This document shows positions 43,576 through 52,188 of a stretch of DNA of 64,000 nt, one piece after another. Each line of letters starts with the position of its first letter. Position 1 is the first letter of the stretch. The notes below the pieces were generated by a model. That model was not told the DNA's origin. It saw nothing but the letters and a program-made list of their open reading frames with translations, and did not search any database. This DNA is from Halorussus sp. MSC15.2 (GTDB taxonomy: Archaea > Halobacteriota > Halobacteria > Halobacteriales > Haladaptataceae), in NCBI RefSeq assembly GCF_010747475.1, contig NZ_VSLZ01000001.1:124001-188000 (forward strand), in the 5' to 3' direction. The translations under genes and the position numbers were made by a program.

Positions 43576-43743
43576 TTACAGGTCGCGGGGCTGGACGGTC
43601 TTTCGGTCGTTGGCCTCGGCGCGGCGGGCAGCCTCGTCGAGGAGTTCTTCGACGCGCTCGTCGAGGGCATCGTAGAAGTCCGACGCCACGTTCTTGTCGT
43701 TCAGTGCGTCCTTGACAGCGGCTTTGACGATGAGGTCTGCCAT
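43576..43743 (-). CDS. Histone-fold-like small protein (DUF1931), 55 aa
   Basis: MADLIVKAAVKDALNDKN, then SDFYDALDEKVEELLDEAARR and the end NDRKTVQPRDL. The helix-strand-helix pattern and the terminal T-V-x-P-x-D-L resemble the C-terminal part of the histone fold, and the family is known as DUF1931. It may bind DNA or act as an architectural protein. The TATA element CTTTATTAGG on the minus strand lies about 25-30 nt upstream of the ATG at 43743. Very likely a well expressed small gene. Confidence 0.85.
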   Translation of the reverse strand: MADLIVKAAVKDALNDKNVASDFYDALDERVEELLDEAARRAEANDRKTVQPRDL

Positions 43744-43923
43744 ACGACCATTTCTTTCCTGCCACCCCTAATAAAGCTTCTCAAATTCTCGGGCGAGCGG
43801 GCCTATGTCGGTCATTTCCCGGTCATCTATCAGGAATGCCAAAAGGAATAAATACTAGGGAGTTGTGTGGCGCCGTTCCGGCAGGTCGGTGGATAGGAGT
43901 ACGTAGAGTACCGAGAGTTGGAC

Positions 43924-44706
43924 ATGCGTGATTTGCTCGAAGCGGTCGCCGCCGGTGAGGTGAGTCCGTCGGAGGCCGAGGCACGATTGGCGGGGTACGC
44001 GACCGGCGACGCCGGACGGTTCGACGCGGCCCGAGAGACCCGGAGAGGCGTCCCCGAGGCGATTCTCGGCGACGGAAAGACGTCGGAGGAGGCGGCCGCG
44101 CTCGCCGAGACCGCGGTCGAGACCACCGGCCGAGCGATTCTCACGCGGACCGACGACGACCAGCGACGCGCCGTCCGCGAGCAGTTGGCCGACGACCATC
44201 CCGACGCCGAGGTGACGGTCCACGACCGGGCGAACGTCGTGGTCGCCCACGCCGCGGACTTCGAACCGCCGGACCTCGCCGCGACCGTGGGGGTCGTCAC
44301 GGCGGGGACGAGCGACGCGGTTCCGGCGGGCGAGGCCGCGGTGCTCGCCGAAGAGATGGGCGCGACCGTCGAACGGACCGACGACGTGGGCGTCGCGGCG
44401 CTGACTCGCATCGTGGACCAACTCGACCGTCTCCGGGGTGCGGACGTGCTGGTGGTCGCCGCGGGCCGCGAGGGCGCGCTTCCGACCGTGGTGGCGGGAC
44501 TGGTGAACACGCCGGTAATCGGTCTGCCGGTCTCGACCGGGTACGGGTACGGCGGCGACGGCGAGGCCGCGCTGGCGGGGATGCTCCAGTCCTGCTCGGT
44601 GTTGTCGGTCGTAAACGTCGATGCGGGGTTCGTCGCGGGCGCGCAGGCGGGACTCGTCGCTCGCGCCATCGACGCCGCGGTCGGCGACGAGTCTCGACTT
44701 GAGTAG
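43924..44706 (+). CDS. larB: Nickel-pincer cofactor biosynthesis protein LarB, 260 aa
   Basis: LarB carboxylates and hydrolyses nicotinic acid adenine dinucleotide to give the dicarboxylate precursor of the nickel-pincer cofactor. The N-terminal helical part starts RDLLEAVAAGEVSPSEAEARL. The C-terminal PurE-like domain has VVTAGTSDAVPAGEAAVLAE (about residues 122-141), the DVLVVAAGREGALPTVVAGL region and a Gly-rich loop STGYGYGGDGEAAL. LarE, the next enzyme in the path, is encoded about 10 kb away at 32411-33328. I choose ATG 43924 over TTG 43918. Confidence 0.9.
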   Translation: MRDLLEAVAAGEVSPSEAEARLAGYATGDAGRFDAARETRRGVPEAILGDGKTSEEAAALAETAVETTGRAILTRTDDDQRRAVREQLADDHPDAEVTVHDRANVVVAHAADFEPPDLAATVGVVTAGTSDAVPAGEAAVLAEEMGATVERTDDVGVAALTRIVDQLDRLRGADVLVVAAGREGALPTVVAGLVNTPVIGLPVSTGYGYGGDGEAALAGMLQSCSVLSVVNVDAGFVAGAQAGLVARAIDAAVGDESRLE

Positions 44707-44900
44707 CCACGGAGACACTCTTTCGCCGGACGATACCGGCGACTTCGACCGGCCTATTCCACTCGCGCTGACAGGATTGGCGTTCAATTATCGCAAACGT
44801 TCTTTGCGTTTTCGGAAAACACGCTCACGTTCGGGAAGCATTTTTGGTGTTGTAGGACAAAGATTTGGATACTGGCAGTGACCCTGCCAGTTGAAACCCA

Positions 44901-45056
44901 ATGCCAAAGTGTGACCACTGCGGCGCGCACGTCTCCGAACGATTCGAACGAGTGTTCGCCGACGAGGACGGTCGAGTCCACGCCTGCGTTTCGTGTTCGG
45001 CGAACGCCGGAATCGCGGAAGTCGCGCGCCAACGCGCCAGAGAGGCTCGAGCATAG
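44901..45056 (+). CDS. Small CxxC protein (DUF7563-like), 51 aa
   Basis: MPKCDHCGAHVSERFERVFA, then GRVHACVSCSANAGIAEV and a basic helix. Four cysteines in two CxxC pairs form one zinc ribbon. It matches a conserved haloarchaeal micro-protein family remembered as DUF7563. Function unknown. A T-rich element TTTTTGGTG near 44839 and the clear ATG support expression. Confidence 0.78.
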   Translation: MPKCDHCGAHVSERFERVFADEDGRVHACVSCSANAGIAEVARQRAREARA

Positions 45057-45113
45057 CCCGCCGAACGGGCGGGAACCGAAAGGATAAGAACCACCACGCG
45101 AAGCCTGTAAGGC

Positions 45114-45383
45114 GTGTCAGTCCACTGGGTCTACATTATCGAGTGCGACGACGGCAGCTTTTACACGGGCTACACCACCGACGTGGAGCGCCGCGTCCGC
45201 GAACACGACCGCGGCGAGGGCGCGAAGTACACCCGCGGACGCACCCCGGTCGAACTCGTCCACCGGGAGCGGTTCGACTCGAAATCGGCGGCCATGTCCC
45301 GCGAGTACGCTATCAAGCAGTTGTCGCGGGCGGAGAAGGAACAGTTAGTGGAGCGCGACGGCGAGTCCGAAGCCAGCGATTAA
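45114..45383 (+). CDS. GIY-YIG nuclease-domain protein (UPF0213), 89 aa
   Basis: Single-domain GIY-YIG protein. The motif appears as WVYIIECDDGSFYTGYTTD (VYI...YTG), followed by RRVREHDRGEGAKYTRGRTP with the catalytic Arg and the Glu in VHRERF (about residues 50-55). UPF0213 members are small predicted nucleases whose cellular target is unclear; DNA repair is usually proposed. The start is a GTG at 45114, 57 bp after the zinc-ribbon gene, with which it may be co-transcribed. Its stop overlaps the convergent SDR stop by four bases. Confidence 0.9.
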   Translation: MSVHWVYIIECDDGSFYTGYTTDVERRVREHDRGEGAKYTRGRTPVELVHRERFDSKSAAMSREYAIKQLSRAEKEQLVERDGESEASD

Positions 45384-46276
45384 CGCAGGGGGTCGCCCTC
45401 GGGCACCGACGCCGGGAGACCGACCAGTTCCGCGCTCCGACGCCAGAGTCGGGTCCGGAGTTCCTCGTCACTCGCCGCTTCGGCGGGCGACGCCCGCTCT
45501 CGCCGGTCGAAGTACGCGCCGGACACGTCGGCAACTTCGTCGCTCGTCGTGAGGGAGACGAGCGCGTCGGCGGCCCCAGAGACGCTCTCGAAGGGTCCGA
45601 CCGGTGCGACGCCGGCGACCAACGACGCCGCGCTGGTGAACAGGCACGAGAACCCCGTCGCGTTCCGGACGAGACGCGTACCGGGAATCCAACCGGGGTG
45701 GACGCAGTTCGCGGTGACGCCGGTCCCGGCCAGTCGGTCGGCCAACTCGCGGGTGAACAGGACGTTCGCCAGTTTCGAGTCGGCGTAGGCGTCGAGCGCG
45801 TCGAACCCCTCGCCGCGGACGATGGCGTCGATGTCCGACAGCGAACCGTTTTCGTGGAGTGAACTCGACGTTGTGACGACTCTCGCGGGTGCGATCGCGC
45901 GCAGGCGCGGCGCGAGCAGGTTCGTGAGCAGGAACGGCGCGAGGTGGTTGACCGCGAACGTGAGTTCGACGCCGCCCTCGGTCGTCCGGCGTTCGCTCTG
46001 GGAGGTGCCCGCGTTGTTCACTAGCGCGTCGAGGCGGTCGTAGTCGGTCCGAACTGTCCGGGCCAGTTCCCGGACCGCGTCGAAGTCGCCGAAATCGACC
46101 GGGTAGAACTCGCCGTCGCTCTCGGGTGCGGCCGCCCTGACCGCCGACAGCACGTCCGCACCTGCCTCGCGGTCCCGGCCCGTGAACAGTACGGTCGCAC
46201 CGCGTTCGGCCAGCTTTCGAGCGGCCTCGCGGCCGATACCGCTCGTACCGCCGGTCAGGAGGACGACTCGGTCCAC
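45380..46276 (-). CDS. Short-chain dehydrogenase/reductase, 298 aa
   Basis: NAD(P)-dependent oxidoreductase with a Rossmann fold: TGGTSGIG (residues 8-15), LVNNAG (about 85-90), the catalytic Ser in TTSSSLHENG and the Y-x-x-x-K pair in DAYADSKLANVLF. The pattern resembles the retinol-dehydrogenase/WW-oxidoreductase subgroup. The R at the end of the first beta-alpha unit (TGRDRE) favours NADP. The substrate is unknown. It follows the FMN reductase gene on the same strand after 6 bp, so the two probably form an operon. Confidence 0.9.
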   Translation of the reverse strand: MDRVVLLTGGTSGIGREAARKLAERGATVLFTGRDREAGADVLSAVRAAAPESDGEFYPVDFGDFDAVRELARTVRTDYDRLDALVNNAGTSQSERRTTEGGVELTFAVNHLAPFLLTNLLAPRLRAIAPARVVTTSSSLHENGSLSDIDAIVRGEGFDALDAYADSKLANVLFTRELADRLAGTGVTANCVHPGWIPGTRLVRNATGFSCLFTSAASLVAGVAPVGPFESVSGAADALVSLTTSDEVADVSGAYFDRRERASPAEAASDEELRTRLWRRSAELVGLPASVPEGDPLR

Positions 46277-46282
46277 GCTGAC

Positions 46283-46894
46283 TCAGTCGTCGGCGTCCGC
46301 TTCGGCCTGCTCGGCGTCGGCCCGTTCCTCGTCCACCCCGGCGTCCGGCGCGGTCACGTCCGGGTCGATGAAGGCGTACTCGACGGCCTGTTGGCCGAGT
46401 TTCCGGACGCGCTCCTCGATGTCCTCGTCGATTATCTCGCCGTCCTCTATCTTGTTGCGGGCGCTCCGGATGCCGACCTGATGGGGGAGGACCCACGCGT
46501 GGACCCCGCGGGCGGTGATGCGCATGTGGTCGAGGGTGCTGGCGAACGACCCGCCTCCGGCGGTCGCCAGCAGGCCGACCGTGGTGTCCTCGTACTCGTC
46601 GAACCCGCAGTAGTCGTGGACGTTCCGGAAGGCCGACGAGTACGACCCGTGGTAGACCGGACTCCCGAGAATCACCGAGTCGGCCTCCCGAATCTTGCGC
46701 TTGAGTTCGGTCGCCTCCGGAGGTTCGTCCTCGTCGGGGTCGAAGACGGGGAGGTCGTACTCGCGCACGTCGAGGAGTTCGGTCTCGGCACCGCGCTCCT
46801 CGGCCGCGTCGAGGACGTGCTTCAGCGCCACGCGAGTGTAACTTCCGTCACGCATGCTCCCGGAGAGTGCGACGACGACGGGGGTTGCGTTCAT
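46283..46894 (-). CDS. NADPH-dependent FMN reductase-like flavoprotein, 203 aa
   Basis: Flavodoxin-fold reductase of the NAD(P)H-dependent FMN reductase family. The FMN phosphate loop is LSGSMRDGSYTRVAL (about residues 9-23), the second flavin contact SPVYHGSYSSAFRNVHD and a Gly-rich AGGGSFAS (about 110-117). The C-terminal 25 residues are an Asp/Glu/Ala-rich tail. It is probably a quinone, azo-compound or metal reductase, or supplies reduced flavin. The ATG at 46894 is preferred to an in-frame ATG at 46924 because it directly precedes the first beta strand. Confidence 0.87.
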   Translation of the reverse strand: MNATPVVVALSGSMRDGSYTRVALKHVLDAAEERGAETELLDVREYDLPVFDPDEDEPPEATELKRKIREADSVILGSPVYHGSYSSAFRNVHDYCGFDEYEDTTVGLLATAGGGSFASTLDHMRITARGVHAWVLPHQVGIRSARNKIEDGEIIDEDIEERVRKLGQQAVEYAFIDPDVTAPDAGVDEERADAEQAEADADD

Positions 46895-47011
46895 CTTGAC
46901 CGGGACTAGGTGCCTGAACAGCAAAACCGTTTCCGGGATTCGATTTTTGTAAAAATCCGGAGGAGTGAGTGATGGATGACGGTTCTGGGGTGAGCGTCGG
47001 AGGGACGAGGG

Positions 47012-48328
47012 TCAGCGTCGGTTCGTCGTCACTGGGACGTCACCCTTGGGTTGGAGCGTGACCGCCGCCGAGAGTTCGAGGTCGTCGTAGTCCCGGGTCA
47101 GCGTCCACTCCTGCGCCATCGTCGCCAGCACGAGTTGGGCCTCGGTCATCGCGAACTGCTGGCCGATGCACCGCCGCGGGCCACCGCCGAACGGGAAGTA
47201 GGCGTATTCGGGTCTCTCCCGGCCCCCGTCGCCGAGCCATCGCTCGGGACGGAACTCCTCGGGAGCGTCCCAGAACCGCTGGTCGCGGTGGAGGACCCAC
47301 GTCGGCATGACGAGCAGGGACCCCTTCGGTACGGCGTAGTCGCCGAACGTCACCGCTTCGGCGGGCGAGCGCCGAATCTCGTGGGCGGGCGGGTAGAGCC
47401 GCATCGCCTCTTTCACGACCGCTTCGGCGTACTCGAACTCGAAGACGTCCTCGATGGTCGGGCGTTCGTCCACGACGTCGGCCAGTTCCTCGTGGAGTCG
47501 CGCCTCCGCCTCCGGGTTGCGAGACAGCAGGTCCCAGACGTAGGTCAGGGTGAGCGCGGTCGTCTCGTGGCCCGCGAACAGGAACGTCAGCATCTCGTCG
47601 CGTATCTGCTCGTCGTCCATCTCGGCGTCCGCGTCGAGCAGCATCGCCAGCAGGTCATCGCGGTCGGAGTCGGCGCGACGGCGCTCGGCGAGGATGTCGA
47701 ATATCTGGGCTTCGAGGTGGTCGTGGGCGCGGTTCGCCCGCCGGAGGAACGGCACGGGTGCCCAGTCGGGTGCGAGGAAGGTGATGGGCTGGTTCTGGGG
47801 TTCCAGCGGTCCCTGCATGGCCTCGACCGCGTCGTAGATGCCGCGCGCTTCGAGGTCGATGTCCTCGCCGAACATCGACTCGACCAGAATTTCGAGGGTC
47901 GTGCGGGTCATCTCCTCGTGCAGGTCAACCCTACCGCCGTCGCGCCACCGACCGACGGTGTCCTCGGTCCGCGAGACCATGATGTCGGCGTAGTTCTCGA
48001 TGTGACTCATGAAGAACGCCGGTTGGATGGCCTCGCGCTGGCGCTCCCAGCGGTCGCCCTCGCTGGTGAGTAGACCGTCGCCGACGATTTCACGCAGTTT
48101 GTCGGTGCTGCTCTCGTGCTTCGGAAACGTCACGGGGTCCTCCAGCACGCGCTTCACGTCGTCGGTGTCAGTTAGCATGTAGGCGTCCCAGCCGATAATC
48201 TCGTAGTTGACCACTCGGCCGTACCGCTCGGCGCACCGCTCGCGGAAGTCGCAGGGGTCGCGCGCCCACTGGTGGGTGTTTCCGACGAACGGCAGGCCGC
48301 GCGGTCCCGGCGGCGATTGCGTCGTCAT
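47012..48328 (-). CDS. Cytochrome P450, 438 aa
   Basis: Heme-thiolate monooxygenase, soluble. Motifs: the I-helix oxygen-binding AGHETT (252-257), the K-helix E-x-x-R (E307-R310), PERW (361-364) and the heme loop [12 protein letters not shown] with the thiolate C387. There is no N-terminal anchor helix. It resembles CYP102/CYP110-type class-B fatty-acid or terpenoid oxidisers; the substrate is not predictable. Its redox partner is not adjacent, but a ferredoxin is at 17074-17394. It is divergent from an HTH regulator gene over 83 bp, which probably controls it. Confidence 0.94.
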   Translation of the reverse strand: MTTQSPPGPRGLPFVGNTHQWARDPCDFRERCAERYGRVVNYEIIGWDAYMLTDTDDVKRVLEDPVTFPKHESSTDKLREIVGDGLLTSEGDRWERQREAIQPAFFMSHIENYADIMVSRTEDTVGRWRDGGRVDLHEEMTRTTLEILVESMFGEDIDLEARGIYDAVEAMQGPLEPQNQPITFLAPDWAPVPFLRRANRAHDHLEAQIFDILAERRRADSDRDDLLAMLLDADAEMDDEQIRDEMLTFLFAGHETTALTLTYVWDLLSRNPEAEARLHEELADVVDERPTIEDVFEFEYAEAVVKEAMRLYPPAHEIRRSPAEAVTFGDYAVPKGSLLVMPTWVLHRDQRFWDAPEEFRPERWLGDGGRERPEYAYFPFGGGPRRCIGQQFAMTEAQLVLATMAQEWTLTRDYDDLELSAAVTLQPKGDVPVTTNRR

Positions 48329-48411
48329 ATTCGGATGTACAGGGTAGGTAACCCTGATTCTACTGCCGCGAATACGGGGTGCATTTATATAGGGCGGGCG
48401 TAGCCGAACCT

Positions 48412-49071
48412 ATGCGATACGCGCGAGTCCGGGTCGCGCCGACCGAGGGGGCGGGCGACCACCCGCTCGGCGCGCGCCTCGCCGAAGTCGAGGACGTCGA
48501 GCGCGAGCGGGTCCACCGCATCGAACTCCTCGACGACGGGACCGGCCTGTTGCTGGCGGAGGCCAGCGGCGACCGGGACCGGTACGAGCGACTCCTCGCC
48601 GACAGTGAGTTCGTCCACGACTACACCGTCACTGGAACCGGGGGCAACTGGTACGCCTACGTCCACTTCGAACCGAACGAACAGGTCCGCGGGACGCTGG
48701 CCGAGTTCCGCGACTCGGAACTGATGATAGAGATGCCCATCGAGGCGCTGCCCGACGGTGCGCGGGAGATGACCTTCGTCGGCGACGAGGCGGCGTTCGC
48801 GGACGCGATTCCGACCGACCCCGAGCGCTACGACGTCGAACTGCTGGAGATGGGCGAGCGTCCGCCCCGAGCGGACGACTTGTTCTCCTGTCTCACCGAG
48901 CGCCAGCGGGAGGTGCTGGACGCCGCGCTCGAACGGGGGTACTACGAGAACCCCCGTCGGGCGACCCACGAGGAGGTGGCCGACGCGCTGGACGTCTCGC
49001 CGAGTACGGTCGGCGAACACCTCCGGAAGATAGAGTCGCGGGTCTTCTCGCAGTTCGCCCGCGAGCGGTGA
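48412..49071 (+). CDS. Bacterio-opsin-activator-type HTH regulator, 219 aa
   Basis: N-terminal Bat-like domain of about 150 residues, then the HTH_10 domain LTERQREVLDAALERGYYENPRR with recognition helix DVSPSTVGEHLRKIESRVF. The TATA box TTTATATAG (48383-48391) is about 25 nt before the ATG at 48412, so the mRNA is leaderless and that start is preferred to 48379. Divergent from the P450 gene; control of P450 expression is the simplest reading. Confidence 0.87.
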   Translation: MRYARVRVAPTEGAGDHPLGARLAEVEDVERERVHRIELLDDGTGLLLAEASGDRDRYERLLADSEFVHDYTVTGTGGNWYAYVHFEPNEQVRGTLAEFRDSELMIEMPIEALPDGAREMTFVGDEAAFADAIPTDPERYDVELLEMGERPPRADDLFSCLTERQREVLDAALERGYYENPRRATHEEVADALDVSPSTVGEHLRKIESRVFSQFARER

Positions 49072-49179
49072 GGTGACCGGTCGGCGGGCGCAGACGGACC
49101 GAGGAGTTCGTCGCCGCTCCGTCACCGTGCGACGGTGCCACGCGGTGGTTTTTTCGGCGGGGGTGGCGACGATACCCGT

Positions 49180-50580
49180 ATGGAGACGCCGATTTCGTTC
49201 GGAACCGACGGTTGGCGAGCGACGCTGGACGAGTTCACCGCGCCCCGCGTCCGAATGGTCGGGCAGGCGGTGGCCGACTACCTGCGGGAGGTCGAAGACC
49301 GCGAGGGAGGCACCGTCGCGGTCGGCTACGACGCCCGCGAGACCTCGCGGGGGTTCGCCGAGGAACTGTGTCGCGTGCTGGCGGCGAACGGGTTCGACGC
49401 GCTGATTCCGCCGCGTGACTGCCCGACGCCGCTGGCGGTCTGGACCATCGCGGACCGCGAGTTGGCCGGTGCGCTGGTCGTCTCGGCCTCGCACAACCCG
49501 CCGAACTACAACGGCGTGAAGTTCTTCCCGCACGACGCCGCGCCCGCCCTGCCGGCGGTCACCGACGAGATTATGGCCCGCATCGCCGAACCCCGCGCGC
49601 TCCCCGAGGACGAACAGGGGAGCGTCCGGGAGGAAGACCTGCTCGAACCCTACGCCGAACACGTCTTCGACGTGGTGGGCGTCGGTCCCGACGAGGACGA
49701 AAATCTGGACGGACTCGAAGTCGTCTACGACGCGATGCACGGGTCGGGGCGCGGATTCACCGACGAACTGCTCGAACGCGCCGGGGCGACCGTCCACCGG
49801 CGACGCTGTGAGCAGGACCCCGAGTTCGGCGGGACGAACCCCGAACCGAGCGCGGAGAACCTACAGGGCTTGGTCGAGGCGGTCCGCGAGCGCGACGCCG
49901 ACCTCGGCATCGCCAACGACGGCGACTCCGACCGCATCGCCGTCGTGACGCCCGACCGGGGCTTCCTCGACGAGAACCTCTTCTTCGCGGCGACCTACGA
50001 CTACCTGCTCGAAGACGACTCGGGTCCGGCGGTCCGAACCGTCTCGACCACCTTCCTCGTGGACCGGGTCGCGGAGGCTCACGGCGAGGAGGTCGTGGAG
50101 ACCGCGGTCGGATACAAGTGGGTCGCCGAGGCGATGGGCGAACACGACGCGCTCATCGGCGGCGAGGAGTCCGGCGGGTTCTCCGTCCGCGGCCACGTCC
50201 GCGAGAAGGACGGCGTGCTGATGGCCCTGCTCGCGGGTGCGGTCGAGAACGAGCGCTCATACGACGAGCGCGTGGACGGCCTGCTCGCGGAGTTCGGCGA
50301 GATTCACCAGTCGAAGGTCAGCGTGGACTGCCCCGACGACCAGAAGCAGCGCGTGCTGTCGGACCTCGAAGCCCAACTCCCCGAGGAGGTAGCGGGCGAA
50401 CACGTCGAGGGAGTCAACGACACCGACGGGTTCAAGATTCTGCTCGAAGACGGGTCGTGGCTGCTGGTCCGGCCGAGCGGGACCGAACCGAAGATGCGCG
50501 TCTACGCCGAGGCCGCGAGCGAAGAGCGGGTATCGGAACTGCTCGACGCCGGGCGCGAACTGGTCGAACCGCTCATTTAA
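49180..50580 (+). CDS. Phosphoglucomutase/phosphomannomutase/GlmM-family enzyme, 466 aa
   Basis: Alpha-D-phosphohexomutase with four domains. It begins ISFGTDGWRATLDEFT. The phospho-serine loop is VSASHNPPNYNG (about residues 103-114), the metal loop NDGDSDRIAVV (about 246-256), the sugar-specificity loop GGEESGGFSVRG (about 326-337) and the phosphate-binding loop LVRPSGTEPKMRVYAEA. G-E-E-S-G is shared by phosphoglucomutases and phosphoglucosamine mutases, so it may supply glucose-1-P or glucosamine-1-P for surface glycans. The frame opens at 49135 with a Gly-rich start; ATG at 49180 precedes the conserved start. Confidence 0.92.
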   Translation: METPISFGTDGWRATLDEFTAPRVRMVGQAVADYLREVEDREGGTVAVGYDARETSRGFAEELCRVLAANGFDALIPPRDCPTPLAVWTIADRELAGALVVSASHNPPNYNGVKFFPHDAAPALPAVTDEIMARIAEPRALPEDEQGSVREEDLLEPYAEHVFDVVGVGPDEDENLDGLEVVYDAMHGSGRGFTDELLERAGATVHRRRCEQDPEFGGTNPEPSAENLQGLVEAVRERDADLGIANDGDSDRIAVVTPDRGFLDENLFFAATYDYLLEDDSGPAVRTVSTTFLVDRVAEAHGEEVVETAVGYKWVAEAMGEHDALIGGEESGGFSVRGHVREKDGVLMALLAGAVENERSYDERVDGLLAEFGEIHQSKVSVDCPDDQKQRVLSDLEAQLPEEVAGEHVEGVNDTDGFKILLEDGSWLLVRPSGTEPKMRVYAEAASEERVSELLDAGRELVEPLI

Positions 50581-50780
50581 GCTTCTCCTTCTCCGAAGTC
50601 GAGCATTCCGCCGGGGTTCGCGTAGTAGACGTACGCCAGTCCCAGTCCCAGCACCACGGCCACCAGTCCGAGAACGTCGCTGACTCCAACCGTGACCCCG
50701 TCCGAAATCGTGACGTACCCCATCACGAACGCGAACGCGGTCCAGATTATCGCCACGCGTCGGCGTCGTCTCTCGTCCAT
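50577..50780 (-). CDS. Small two-helix membrane protein, 67 aa
   Basis: A basic N-terminus (MDERRRRRVAI) and two hydrophobic segments (about residues 9-25 and 32-52, SDVLGLVAVVLGLGLAYVYY), then an acidic tail. The basic start sets a cytoplasmic N-terminus. No family recognised. Its stop overlaps the convergent phosphohexomutase stop by four bases. Confidence 0.63.
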   Translation of the reverse strand: MDERRRRRVAIIWTAFAFVMGYVTISDGVTVGVSDVLGLVAVVLGLGLAYVYYANPGGMLDFGEGEA

Positions 50781-50830
50781 GCCGGTGTTGGCGGAGTCCG
50801 AACAGTTGGTTCTATTGGAACGCGCTCGCG

Positions 50831-51328
50831 TCAGTCCTCGTTCGCACCGTAGCGACCGCGGAGGCGGTCCCCGTCCGCCTCGTCGCCCGAAATCTCGAAG
50901 CCGAGCGACTCGTAGAACGGCCGGACTCCGGGGTCGAACTCGGCGGTCAGCGGCGCGCGGCGCTCGGCCGCGGTCCGGACCAGCGCCGACCCGATGCCCC
51001 GTCCCCGGCGCGCCCGCCGGACCGCCACGGCGTCGATGTGCGAACCGTCGTCCGCGCCATCGACGTGCGAATCATCGTCCTCGCCAGCGACCAGTACGAG
51101 CGCACCCAGAATCGGACTGTCGCGGCCTTCCGCGTCTCGCGGCTTCGCCGCTCGATTCTCCGAGTCGCGTCGCTCCTCGTCCGCCACCAGCACGTCCCCG
51201 GCGTCGATTCGGTCGCGGAGGTCGTCGCGGACTTCGAGCATCGCGGCGTCGAGGACCCGCCGGACGCCGAGTCGGTCGTCGGTGGCGGCCTCCCGAATCT
51301 CGACGCCCGCCTCCGACGTCCCCGTCAC
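50831..51328 (-). CDS. GNAT-family N-acetyltransferase with a palindrome-encoded insertion, 165 aa
   Basis: GCN5-related acetyltransferase: EIREAATDDRLGVRRVLDAA at the start, ILGALVLVAG as the central strand, the acetyl-CoA loop VRRARRGRGIGSALV and the end VRPFYESLGFEI. Two low-complexity polar inserts interrupt the early strands. One, RRDSENRAAKPRDAEGRDS (about residues 48-66), is encoded by tandem hairpins at 51121-51151. The other is Asp/Gly/Ser/His-rich (DDDSHVDGADDGSHID). The GTG start overlaps the stop of the SAMP2-redoxin gene by four bases (GTGA), so the genes are translationally coupled. Confidence 0.85.
   Translation of the reverse strand: MTGTSEAGVEIREAATDDRLGVRRVLDAAMLEVRDDLRDRIDAGDVLVADEERRDSENRAAKPRDAEGRDSPILGALVLVAGEDDDSHVDGADDGSHIDAVAVRRARRGRGIGSALVRTAAERRAPLTAEFDPGVRPFYESLGFEISGDEADGDRLRGRYGANED
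51121..51151. repeat. Two tandem hairpins inside the GNAT gene
   Basis: cgcgg-cctt-ccgcg (51121-51134) and gcggc-ttc-gccgc (51139-51151). The second shares the TTC loop of the taw2 hairpin at 3241-3257, and both pairs encode Arg/Ser/Ala/Pro-rich insertions in a surface region. They may be related palindromic insertions, although these stems are only 5 bp. Confidence 0.4.
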
Positions 51329-52188
51329 GCTCGCTCGCCGGCGAGCATCCGGTCGGTCATCGCCAGCACGTCGTCCACCGACGGCCGGTCGCTCGGCTTC
51401 TCCCCGCGGTGGACGGCGTGGAGACGCAGTTCGCCGCCGCGGGCGTCGAGTATCGCCACTTCCGGCATCCGCCCGAGCAGGTCGTGGAGTGCGCCGAGTT
51501 TGCCGAACCGGGTCGGCTGCCCGTACGCCTCGGCGGCGCGCTTGTCCTCGTCGGCAACCAGCGGAAACGGGAGATGGTACTTCTGCTGCCACTTCCCGGC
51601 CTTCTCCTTCGACTCGGGCAGGACCGAGACGACCGCGACGTCGCGGTCGCGGAACTCGTCGTAGCGGTCCGCGAACTCCTGCACCTGCCGGCGACAGTTC
51701 CGACAGCGGTAGTCGCGCTGGAACAGCAGGACGACTGCGACGTTGTCGTCCGGCGGCGTCCGACCGCTCGGCGGGCGTCGGACTACTGTCTCGGAGTCGG
51801 CCGCGAGGTCCGAGAGGACGAGGGGGTCGGGACCCGCCCCGGCGTTGGGCAACTCGAAGTCGAGTTGCGAGACGCCGAGGTCCCTGCGCTCTCGCTCGAA
51901 CTCGGTAACGGGTCCGGCCTCGGCCTCCACCATGGGTTCGCTCTCGCTCCGGCCCTCCGGCGTCCCCGCGCCGGCGTCTCCGTCGCGGCCGCTCCCGCCC
52001 TTGATGAGTCGCAGGACTTTCACGTGGTCGGTCTCGACGGGTTGGTCCTCCGGCACCGGGCGACCGTCCACCATCACCGAGACCTCGTGGGGACTGAGGT
52101 CCACCTCGTCCAGCAAGTCGGCGTAGGTCGCGTCCTCGACTTCGAAGTCGTGGCTCCCCTCGCCGACGACTTCGACGGTCACGTTCAT
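51325..52188 (-). CDS. SAMP2-like ubiquitin-fold domain fused to a redoxin domain, 287 aa
   Basis: Residues 1-65 form a complete beta-grasp small archaeal modifier: MNVTVEVVGEGSHDF, then LSPHEVSVMVDGRPVPED and VKVLRLIKGG, ending in the Gly-Gly (G64-G65) that SAMPs use for conjugation and thiolation. In SAMP2 proteins as I remember them the chain stops there. Here it continues through a polar linker (SGRDGDAGAGTPEGRSESEP) into an AhpC/TSA-like thioredoxin fold with the CxxC pair RDYRCRNCRRQ. The Gly-Gly would need cleavage to become active. An internal ATG at 51933 (MVEAEAG) could start the redoxin alone. The gene leads a coupled pair with the GNAT gene. Confidence 0.8.
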   Translation of the reverse strand: MNVTVEVVGEGSHDFEVEDATYADLLDEVDLSPHEVSVMVDGRPVPEDQPVETDHVKVLRLIKGGSGRDGDAGAGTPEGRSESEPMVEAEAGPVTEFERERRDLGVSQLDFELPNAGAGPDPLVLSDLAADSETVVRRPPSGRTPPDDNVAVVLLFQRDYRCRNCRRQVQEFADRYDEFRDRDVAVVSVLPESKEKAGKWQQKYHLPFPLVADEDKRAAEAYGQPTRFGKLGALHDLLGRMPEVAILDARGGELRLHAVHRGEKPSDRPSVDDVLAMTDRMLAGERA

